Shown here one piece after another: positions 1 through 5,343 of a stretch of DNA of 5,885 nt (its first letter is position 1; the number at the start of each line of letters is the position of its first letter). Origin of the DNA: Clostridiales bacterium DTU023 (lineage in GTDB: Bacteria; Bacillota; Clostridia; Saccharofermentanales; DTU023). A program made the position numbers and the translations under genes. The stretch lies in contig LFTF01000075.1 of the NCBI GenBank assembly GCA_001512945.1, positions 2,400-8,284 of the forward strand, written 5' to 3'. The notes under the pieces are model-generated. The model did not search any database, was not told where the DNA came from, and worked only from the letters and a program-made list of their open reading frames with translations.

Positions 1-283
1 TCGTTGTCTTTCTTGTGAGTATAATCTCCGTACCAACGCCTCTATTTATGTTCGTATCGGTCATTGTGGTTGTTTTGGCTGTGCTCACGTCTGTTGGAAC
101 AGCGGTAGCGGGTGGCGCTATATTTACGGTTGGCGAAACTGTGGGCGGAGGCGAAGAGCCGACCGCCACGCTACAGCCACTCATACTCATCGCGAGCATC
201 AAGGTAACTGACACGAATAATGACAGAATGATTGCAATCACGATAAAAAGCGCGATTCGTTTCGCTAGTCTTCTATTTTTCAT
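1..283 (-). CDS. Exported Pro/Thr-rich protein, possible lipoprotein (N-terminal part; runs off left edge)
   Basis: I do not recognise the family. The frame is open from an ATG at 283 to the window edge, giving 94 residues without a stop. An in-frame TAA lies 14 codons upstream, and no other usable start codon lies between. The N terminus is a classic export signal: a basic stretch (KNRRLAKR, residues 2-9), then a hydrophobic core at about 10-32. MSGC at residues 34-37 resembles a lipobox with an unusual Met at -3, so C37 may be lipidated; otherwise the segment would be a membrane anchor. Residues 44-75 are rich in Pro, Thr, Ala and Ser, typical of a flexible linker between membrane and an outer domain, which would lie outside the window. 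The ribosome binding site is weak (GAGAA just upstream). It is transcribed away from the transporter operon, and a TATAAT lies 42 bases upstream of the start. The opposite strand is also open here but has no ribosome binding site. Confidence 0.6.
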   Translation of the reverse strand, partial: MKNRRLAKRIALFIVIAIILSLFVSVTLMLAMSMSGCSVAVGSSPPPTVSPTVNIAPPATAVPTDVSTAKTTTMTDTNINRGVGTEIILTRKTT

Positions 284-324
284 GCGTTCTCTATTCCAGG
301 AAACTGTATTCCGATATTTCTTTT

Positions 325-330
325 ATTATA
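325..330 (-). promoter_or_regulatory. Candidate -10 box (TATAAT) for the leftward gene
   Basis: Read on the minus strand, this is a perfect TATAAT in an AT-rich stretch, 42 bases upstream of the ATG at 283. The hexamer 17 bases further upstream (TACACT, 348-353) matches the -35 consensus at only three of six positions. The call therefore rests on the -10 box and its position in a divergent intergenic region. Confidence 0.4.
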
Positions 331-359
331 TTAACATGGAGTCGTAAAGTGTAGCATCG

Positions 360-388
360 TTAACCGGGGTAGTATTAGTTTATATTCT
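360..388 (+). promoter_or_regulatory. Weak candidate promoter for the transporter operon
   Basis: TTAACC (360-365) and TATTCT (383-388) each match four of six consensus positions and are spaced 17 bases apart. Two overlapping TATATT hexamers (381-386 and 388-393) in the same AT-rich patch are alternative -10 boxes without a good -35. The patch lies about 90 bases upstream of the lipoprotein gene, in the only sizeable non-coding gap before the operon. The location is plausible; the exact boxes are uncertain. Confidence 0.3.
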
Positions 389-410
389 ATATTCAAGATT
401 AACTATTCTT

Positions 411-430
411 GCCGAAATGCGTGCATCGGC
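411..430 (+). promoter_or_regulatory. Leader hairpin upstream of the lipoprotein gene
   Basis: GCCGA (411-415) and TCGGC (426-430) are perfect reverse complements separated by 10 bases. The interior can add two further pairs (418-419 with 424-425) beyond a small AA bulge. No run of T follows, so it does not look like an intrinsic terminator. If transcription starts near 390-400, it would sit near the 5' end of the mRNA, where it could stabilise the transcript or mark a DNA-binding dyad. Its function is unknown. Confidence 0.3.
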
Positions 431-458
431 GTATTGTTAATGCATATAGTCACTGCGA

Positions 459-472
459 TACCTGTGGAGGTA
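459..472 (+). promoter_or_regulatory. Ribosome binding site of the lipoprotein gene, inside a short hairpin
   Basis: The Shine-Dalgarno GGAGG (466-470) lies 7 bases before the ATG at 478 and decides that start. It sits in the loop and 3' arm of a perfect short hairpin: TACCT (459-463), loop GTGG, AGGTA (468-472). In RNA this would partly hide the site. A 5-bp stem is modest, so it may only tune translation or may be a chance effect of CCT pairing with AGG. Confidence 0.55.
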
Positions 473-477
473 ATGAA

Positions 478-1482
478 ATGAAAACAAGACGCATGTTCGT
501 CGCACTTCTTTTAGTTGCAATATTGGCAGTTGCAGCTTGTCAACCCCTTCCGCCGTCCAGTACAGAAACTACGGGTCCCCCGGCAGAACCTGTTACGTTT
601 AGGCTTGCGGGCTTGAAAGGTCCAACGAGTATGGGTCTTGCTGCTCTTGTCACAGATGCCACAGCAGGCAAGGAATCGTTTAATATCGATTTTGACGTCG
701 TAGCCTCCCCAGAAGAAATCGTCCCGAAAATTGTCAGAGGTGACTGCGACCTCGCTGCCGTTCCATCCAACCTTGCGGCAACGCTCTACAACAAGACTCA
801 AGGTGGGATTGTTGTCATTGCTATCAACACGCTGGGTGTCCTCGATATTGTCGAGCGCGGCGATACGATTCAATCACTCGATGACCTTGCGGGCAAGAAA
901 ATCTACGCGTCCGGGCAGGGAGCTGTCCCGGAATATGTGATGAAACTGCTTTTGGAGCGAGGTGGCATTGACCCGGATGCGGGAGTGCAACTCGAGTGGA
1001 TGAACGAACACAGTGCGATTGTCGCACAGCTTGCGTCGGAACCGGGAGCGATTGCTCTACTTCCACAACCCTTTGTGACGATCGCGCAGAACAAAATACC
1101 CGATCTGCGCCTTGCGATCGACCTCAATGACGACTGGTCCCGTCTGATCCAGGAATCTGGGCTCGTGATGGGCGTGCTCATCGCGCGAAAGGCAATCGTG
1201 GACGATCACCCGGAAGCAGTTGACGCCTTCTTGCAACGATATGAAGAGTCGATCGTATTCACGAACGAACATCCCGAAGAAACCTCAATTTTGATCGAAA
1301 ACCTCGATGTATTTGACGCGGCAATCGCGAAAAAGGCGATTCCATTTTGCAACATCTATTTTTCGTCAGGCGAAAAAATGAAACAAACGCTGTCAGGTTT
1401 TCTTGATCTGCTCTTCGTGATGAACCCACAGACCGTGGGCGGCGCGCTTCCACCGGATGAGTTCTATTACGGTGCCAAGTAA
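478..1482 (+). CDS. ABC transporter substrate-binding lipoprotein (NMT1/SsuA/NitT-TauT type)
   Basis: The 334-residue protein captures a small solute outside the membrane for the permease-ATPase encoded next. It has a lipoprotein signal: MKTRR, a hydrophobic core, and lipobox AVAAC with C21 as the lipidation site, then a Pro/Ser/Thr-rich tether (22-38). The mature part has the two-lobed fold signs of the NMT1/SsuA group: strand plus KGPTSMG (47-53), the repeated-lobe segment around GDCDLAAVPSN (88-98), DLAGKKIYASGQGAVPE (136-152) with the Gly-rich ligand loop, LLPQPF (194-199), and a C-terminal CNIYF region (291-295). Length is normal and complete. The start is ATG 478, with GGAGG 7 bases before it. 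An in-frame ATG at 409 would add 23 residues that would disrupt the signal peptide. The end overlaps the next gene by 26 bases, suggesting coupled translation. The group carries nitrate, sulfonates, taurine or thiamine precursors, and I cannot tell which ligand applies here. Confidence 0.88.
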   Translation: MKTRRMFVALLLVAILAVAACQPLPPSSTETTGPPAEPVTFRLAGLKGPTSMGLAALVTDATAGKESFNIDFDVVASPEEIVPKIVRGDCDLAAVPSNLAATLYNKTQGGIVVIAINTLGVLDIVERGDTIQSLDDLAGKKIYASGQGAVPEYVMKLLLERGGIDPDAGVQLEWMNEHSAIVAQLASEPGAIALLPQPFVTIAQNKIPDLRLAIDLNDDWSRLIQESGLVMGVLIARKAIVDDHPEAVDAFLQRYEESIVFTNEHPEETSILIENLDVFDAAIAKKAIPFCNIYFSSGEKMKQTLSGFLDLLFVMNPQTVGGALPPDEFYYGAK

Positions 1483-3016
1483 ACGCGAGGACACTCTCTA
1501 TTCTATCTTGGGCACACTGCTGTTGCTCGCGCTTTGGCAGCTGCTCTCGATGTTTGGCGGCACGGGTTTTTTGTTGCCCGCGCCGAGTGCGGTTTTAGCG
1601 ACATTTTTCAGGTTGTTTGCGTCCAAAGATAATTGGATCTCTATTTTCACGTCGGTGGCGCGCATCGTATCGAGTTTGCTGGTTGCCATTGTGTTCGCGA
1701 TTCTTTTATCATGGTTGGCTTCAAAGCGCCGCGCTTTGCGCAAACTCCTTGCACCCACTATCCTTATTATGAAGTCGGTTCCAATCGTCTCGTTCATCTT
1801 GATTGCTCTCTTCTTCATGAAAGAATCACTGCTCACTTCATTTATTTGTGGACTCATTGTCTTCCCGATGGTCTATGGCCAACTTTTGTCCGCTTTCTTG
1901 AATGTCGATTCAAGACTTATCGAGATGGGGCGTGTGTTCTCATTTAGAAAAAGTGAAATTGTGCGCTATATCGTTGTTCCGGAATGCCGCGAGCCGTTTC
2001 TCGCTTCAGTTGCGGTCGCGGTGGGGATGGCATGGAAAGCGGGAGTTGCCGCGGAGGTCTTGACATTCGCTAGCGGCACGATCGGCAAGCAAATGTATGA
2101 AGCCAAACTCTACCTCGACATGGAGCGTTTGCTGGCATGGACGCTTGCACTTGTTTTGGCTTCTTTCGTTTCAGAACAGGTTCTGGTTCGCGTCTTTCGG
2201 TTCATCTTGACGCGCGTCGGCGATAGTCTTCCTGGTGATATGAATCTGAGCCGGACACGCGCGCAACAGCGTCAAAAAGAGATTGTGAAAAACCTGAAAA
2301 CGCGTACCGAGCTCTTAGAGGAGCAAGCAACGCCCCAGGGTGATGAATTGGTTGAGGAACCTTCCGTTTGCCCGGTCGAAGGGCAAGCCATCCTGATTAG
2401 AGGTGTGCTGTGCGTCAATTCATTAACCGACGATGGGGATGTTTCGAAAATCGTGATTGATCAGGTCAGCAAATGTTTTGGTTCTGCCTATGTGTTCAGT
2501 GACTACTGCGCGACGATACCCCTTGGCCGACCGCTTGTCATCATTGGCCCTTCTGGCGTGGGTAAGACAACACTGATGCGCATGATCGCGGGGCTTATTC
2601 GCCCCGACACCGGTGAGATTACGGGAGTGCCTGAGCACGGTGTTTTTGTTTTCCAAGACAACCGGCTTCTCCCTCAGCTTTCCGCGCGCGATAATATCCG
2701 CCTCGTGCTGCCCGGATATGACGGTGAGTGGGCGGACAATCTGCTAGCGTCGCTCGACCTCAAGTCCGTGAAGGATCAGCCGGCTTCAACTCTCTCGGGC
2801 GGTGAGATGCGCCGCCTTGCGCTTGCACGGGCTCTCGCTGTGGAATCTGACATCTTCTACCTCGATGAGGCATTCCGTGAGCTTGATGAAATGCACGAAA
2901 ATGAAGCGCTAAATGTGTTGCTCCAAGTCGCGAAGGGTAAACCGATCATACTCGCGACGCACGATCTCTCTCTGATCGATCGGCTGAACGCGAATATTCT
3001 TGAGTTGAAAAAATAG
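1457..3016 (+). CDS. Fused ABC importer: permease domain joined to ATPase domain in one chain
   Basis: The 519-residue protein has both inner-membrane halves of an importer in one polypeptide. Residues 1-250 form a BPD_transp_1 permease of SsuC/TauC type, with hydrophobic segments at about 14-34, 62-87, 101-121, 124-147, 182-200 and 225-250. An EAA-like coupling loop lies around 157-193 (GRVFSFRK, then VVPECREPF). A charged, probably coiled linker covers about 262-300. The ATPase starts near 331: Walker A GPSGVGKTT (364-372), Q-loop Q400, signature LSGGE (446-450), Walker B ending D470 with catalytic E471, and H-loop H502. Everything needed for ATP hydrolysis is present, but the ATPase is only about 190 residues. 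DEAFRELDE replaces the common DEPFSALD at Walker B/D-loop. No stop or frame change separates the domains, so this is a true single reading frame. The start at 1457 overlaps the lipoprotein gene by 26 bases and has a poor ribosome binding site, suggesting coupling; GTG 1472 is an alternative. It probably works as a homodimer. Confidence 0.9.
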   Translation: MSSITVPSKREDTLYSILGTLLLLALWQLLSMFGGTGFLLPAPSAVLATFFRLFASKDNWISIFTSVARIVSSLLVAIVFAILLSWLASKRRALRKLLAPTILIMKSVPIVSFILIALFFMKESLLTSFICGLIVFPMVYGQLLSAFLNVDSRLIEMGRVFSFRKSEIVRYIVVPECREPFLASVAVAVGMAWKAGVAAEVLTFASGTIGKQMYEAKLYLDMERLLAWTLALVLASFVSEQVLVRVFRFILTRVGDSLPGDMNLSRTRAQQRQKEIVKNLKTRTELLEEQATPQGDELVEEPSVCPVEGQAILIRGVLCVNSLTDDGDVSKIVIDQVSKCFGSAYVFSDYCATIPLGRPLVIIGPSGVGKTTLMRMIAGLIRPDTGEITGVPEHGVFVFQDNRLLPQLSARDNIRLVLPGYDGEWADNLLASLDLKSVKDQPASTLSGGEMRRLALARALAVESDIFYLDEAFRELDEMHENEALNVLLQVAKGKPIILATHDLSLIDRLNANILELKK

Positions 3017-3055
3017 TGGCTCAGATCCACTCTTTGCGTATAATGAACCAAGCAA

Positions 3056-3061
3056 GGGGGG
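3056..3061 (+). promoter_or_regulatory. Ribosome binding site deciding the DUF1847 gene start
   Basis: The run AAGGGGGG ending at 3061 lies 8 bases before ATG 3070. The same frame is open from a GTG at 3016, which overlaps the previous stop as TAGTG, and includes ATG 3043, but neither has a purine-rich site at the proper distance. ATG 3070 also puts the family's first CxxC motif right at the N terminus, as expected. Confidence 0.6.
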
Positions 3062-3069
3062 ATCAAGCC

Positions 3070-3723
3070 ATGGAGTGTGTAGACTGTCAATCGCTTTTAT
3101 GTTATCGAGGTGATCAGGAGGGATTTCCCGGCTGTCCGATGGAAGACCGGACAATCTTTGACGAATCACTGGAGTTGTTGAAAGAAGATCCGATCCTCAA
3201 ATTCTATCAAACCAGTTGCCGGATCGAATCGAAAGGATACGGTCGCTGGCCCCGGGCATGCGAAATCATCCAATTTTGCAAAGACATGGAGTATCAGACG
3301 ATTGGTTTTGCCTTCTGCATAGGTTTGAAACGTGAAGCGGCGATCTTTAATCAGCTCCTCAAGTGCGCCGGGTTTAAAACCGTTTCGGCGCTGTGCAAGA
3401 GTGGCGGCATTCCCAAAGAAGTGCTGGGGCTTTCGGACAAAGACAAAGTCAGACCCGGCAGGACTGAAGTGATATGTAATCCCATCGCTCAAGCGTTGCG
3501 TCTCAACCAGCAAAAAACAGATTTCAATGTAGTGATCGGCCTCTGCGTCGGGCATGATAGTCTTTTTTACAAATACAGTGAGGCGCCTGTGACAACGCTT
3601 GTCACCAAAGACCGTCGCCTCGGGCATAATCCAGTCGCGGCGCTCTATATGTCAGAGTCAGGCTATTTGAAAGAGGCGTTCGACGAAGTGATGGGCGAAA
3701 CGGTTCGAGAGGATACAAGATGA
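3070..3723 (+). CDS. DUF1847 family cysteine-rich protein, putative metal-binding
   Basis: The 217-residue cytoplasmic protein has no signal peptide or membrane segment. I recognise it as DUF1847, a family of unknown function found mainly in anaerobes. It has twelve cysteines. An N-terminal cluster comprises C3, C6, C11 and C22 (CxxC, then C and a CPM motif), followed by C50, C64, C70, C83, C99, C109, C136 and C159. The most characteristic blocks are CNPIAQA (136-142), GLCVGHDSLF (157-166) and KDRRLGHNP (180-188), with H162 and H186 as further possible ligands. The N-terminal four-cysteine set could bind zinc or an iron-sulfur cluster; that is inference from spacing. The gene follows the fused transporter by 53 bases and overlaps the Maf start by 4 bases (ATGA), so it is very likely in the same operon. 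Its place behind an importer suggests a role with the imported compound or with a metal cofactor, but nothing here proves this. Confidence 0.82.
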   Translation: MECVDCQSLLCYRGDQEGFPGCPMEDRTIFDESLELLKEDPILKFYQTSCRIESKGYGRWPRACEIIQFCKDMEYQTIGFAFCIGLKREAAIFNQLLKCAGFKTVSALCKSGGIPKEVLGLSDKDKVRPGRTEVICNPIAQALRLNQQKTDFNVVIGLCVGHDSLFYKYSEAPVTTLVTKDRRLGHNPVAALYMSESGYLKEAFDEVMGETVREDTR

Positions 3724-4316
3724 AGTTAATACTAGCAAGCCAATCGCCTCGACGAAGCGATCTATTATCTATGGCTGAGGTCCCGTTTGAGGTCATACCC
3801 GCGAACTGTGATGAAGAGACCATTCTCGAGGATCTCCGCAATGCTGAATCAGAGATCGACTGGCGCACCGTGGTGGAGAGGTTGGCACTTGCCAAGGCTC
3901 ACGCGGTTCTCGGGGACTACCCCGATGCGCTCATCCTTGCCGCAGACACAATTGTGACTCTCGACGGTGTCGTATTCGGCAAACCTGTTGATGCTTGCGA
4001 TGCCAAGCGAATGCTCCGCACACTGGCGGACAGGACTCATGTCGTCGATACGGGTGTCGCTCTTGTAACCGCGAACAGTGAGGAAGTGTTTTCCAATGCC
4101 TCGCACGTGACATTCAAGCCACTTTCCCCTGTTATTGAAGCGTTGATTGACCGATACGTTGAGACAGGCATGCCGCTCGATAAAGCAGGCGCGTATGGCA
4201 TTCAAGAGTTGGGCGGTCTTCTCATTGAGCGGATCGAGGGTGACTTTTTTGCTGTTATGGGGCTTCCGATCGCGGAAGTCTACGAGCGTTTACAGGTGTA
4301 CAGCATTGGGGAATAG
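3720..4316 (+). CDS. maf: Maf family nucleoside triphosphate pyrophosphatase
   Basis: The 198-residue cytoplasmic enzyme splits noncanonical or surplus nucleoside triphosphates (dTTP/UTP in the YhdE subgroup) to the monophosphate plus pyrophosphate. The family is also linked to septum inhibition. All family marks are present in order: SQSPRR (7-12) for phosphate binding, LAADTIV (73-79) with the catalytic/metal Asp at D76, GKP (87-89), HVVDTGVAL (107-115), DKAGAYGIQ (154-162), and GDFFAVMGLP (174-183) near the C terminus. Length is typical and the reading frame is intact. ATG 3720 overlaps the DUF1847 stop by 4 bases, with GAGAGG at 3707-3712 as ribosome binding site, so the two genes are translationally coupled. 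The subgroup (YhdE versus YceF) is inferred from the DKAGAYGIQ motif and not certain. It is a widespread housekeeping gene and need not be functionally tied to the transporter. Confidence 0.93.
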   Translation: MKLILASQSPRRSDLLSMAEVPFEVIPANCDEETILEDLRNAESEIDWRTVVERLALAKAHAVLGDYPDALILAADTIVTLDGVVFGKPVDACDAKRMLRTLADRTHVVDTGVALVTANSEEVFSNASHVTFKPLSPVIEALIDRYVETGMPLDKAGAYGIQELGGLLIERIEGDFFAVMGLPIAEVYERLQVYSIGE

Positions 4317-4343
4317 AATCTGTTATCCTTCTTGTTTAAGCCC

Positions 4344-4368
4344 GACAACAAGTGACTTAACTGTTGTC
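4344..4368 (+). repeat. Inverted repeat between maf and the eamA-like gene
   Basis: GACAACA (4344-4350) and TGTTGTC (4362-4368) are perfect reverse complements around an 11-base spacer. With A4351 bulged, two more pairs (4352-4353 with 4360-4361) form, leaving a 6-base loop. No T-run follows, so it is a poor match to an intrinsic terminator. It lies 28 bases after the operon end and 38 bases before the next start. It could be a weak terminator for the operon or a dyad operator controlling the exporter gene. Confidence 0.4.
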
Positions 4369-4406
4369 AGAACCGGTATTGACCTTTCAACATTTGGGAA
4401 GCATTT

Positions 4407-5336
4407 ATGAAGAAAAAAGATTTTATTCTTGCTGTTTTAGTAACAATAGTTTGGGGCGCAAATTTCACAGTAACTAAATTAGGGCTAAGCGGAGTACCTC
4501 CGATGCTTCTTATTACGTTAAGGTTTACTTTGGTTGCATTTCCGGCGGTATTTTTTATCAAGCCACCTAAAATGTCAGTAAAAGATCTATTGCTATATGG
4601 GTTTACAGTTGGGGTAGGTCAATTTGGTTGTTTGTATTATGCTATGCATATCGGAATGTCGGCTGGATTAGCCTCCATAATAGTTCAGTTACAAGCATTT
4701 ATATCCCCACTATTAGGGTACTTCTTTTTAAAAGAAAAACTCAAAGCTGAACAATTAGCAGGTTTTTTTATTAGTGCTTTAGGACTCGTTGTAATAGGGG
4801 TTGCATCAAATACCCGTGGAATAACCTCGATACCTATTGTTGCTATTTTACTTACAATATGTGCGCCAATATTTTGGTCTATTTCAAATATTGTAGCGAA
4901 AACTGCAGCAAAAAAGGCAATGGCAAACGATGAACAGCTTGATATGTTGAGTTTAGTTGTGTGGGGAAGTCTTGTCCCCCCCATACCCACTTTAATCCTG
5001 GCATTATTTATTGACTCTCCTCAAACACTTATTAATTCAATATCAAATTTGAGTATGATTTCCATACTGGCAGTTCTCTATTTAGCTTTTGGGGCAACAC
5101 TATTTGGATATGGAATCTGGAGTGTTTTAATTGCCAAATATCCACTGAATAAGATTTCACCTTTATCATTATTGGTTCCGATAACGGGCTTACTCACAGC
5201 TAGGATTGTTTTGTCGGAAGAACTTTCTAAGTTACAGTGGCTAGGTGTTGCTGCGATTATCCTTGGGTTGATAGTTGCTAGCTTGGATTATAAAAAGATT
5301 GTGATAAGGCTTAATAGAAATGAGATAAAAAAGTAG
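4407..5336 (+). CDS. eamA: EamA family (DMT superfamily) exporter, similar to E. coli EamA/YdeD
   Basis: The 309-residue inner-membrane protein has about ten hydrophobic segments in two EamA repeats (about 5-132 and 145-293). It closely resembles E. coli EamA (YdeD), an exporter of O-acetylserine and cysteine pathway metabolites. Shared marks include VWGANF (15-20), the LRFTLVAFPA block (38-47), SAGLAS (85-90) with QLQAF (94-98), KEKL with E110, LSLVVWGSLVPPIP (181-194), GYGIW (234-238) and SPLSLLVP (251-258). The C terminus is basic (KKIVIRLNRNEIKK). The start ATG 4407 is preceded by GGGAAG (4396-4401). Base use is strikingly AT-rich, roughly 30-42% GC in sampled lines against 50-60% in the maf and transporter genes, with many TTA, ATA and AAA codons. 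This suggests horizontal acquisition from a low-GC donor. It lies 90 bases after maf and may have its own promoter. The substrate in this organism is inferred by similarity only. Confidence 0.85.
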   Translation: MKKKDFILAVLVTIVWGANFTVTKLGLSGVPPMLLITLRFTLVAFPAVFFIKPPKMSVKDLLLYGFTVGVGQFGCLYYAMHIGMSAGLASIIVQLQAFISPLLGYFFLKEKLKAEQLAGFFISALGLVVIGVASNTRGITSIPIVAILLTICAPIFWSISNIVAKTAAKKAMANDEQLDMLSLVVWGSLVPPIPTLILALFIDSPQTLINSISNLSMISILAVLYLAFGATLFGYGIWSVLIAKYPLNKISPLSLLVPITGLLTARIVLSEELSKLQWLGVAAIILGLIVASLDYKKIVIRLNRNEIKK

Positions 5337-5343
5337 AATAGGC

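Noticed and set aside
15..347. A plus-strand open frame of 110 codons with hydrophobic stretches.
   Set aside because: It starts at a GTG without a ribosome binding site and lies opposite the better supported minus-strand gene with a proper export signal. Its hydrophobicity follows from the complementary strand.
409..477. N-terminal extension of the lipoprotein gene from ATG 409.
   Set aside because: It would bury the signal peptide and lipobox 23 residues inside the protein. The GGAGG site belongs to ATG 478.
3039..3044. Perfect TATAAT just upstream of the DUF1847 gene, suggesting an internal promoter.
   Set aside because: No -35 at 16-18 bases (TTGAAA at 3005-3010 is 28 bases away), and no correctly placed extended -10 TG. 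Kept only as a weak possibility.
3016..3069. Upstream GTG start for the DUF1847 gene, overlapping the transporter stop.
   Set aside because: No ribosome binding site at proper distance. The strong purine run precedes ATG 3070, which matches the expected family N terminus.
3166..3627. A minus-strand open frame of 153 codons opposite DUF1847.
   Set aside because: It is a complementary-strand shadow of a recognised family and has no plausible domain.
4379..4384. TTGACC as a -35 box for the exporter gene.
   Set aside because: The matching -10 position would fall on the start codon and has no good hexamer, so it is not supported.
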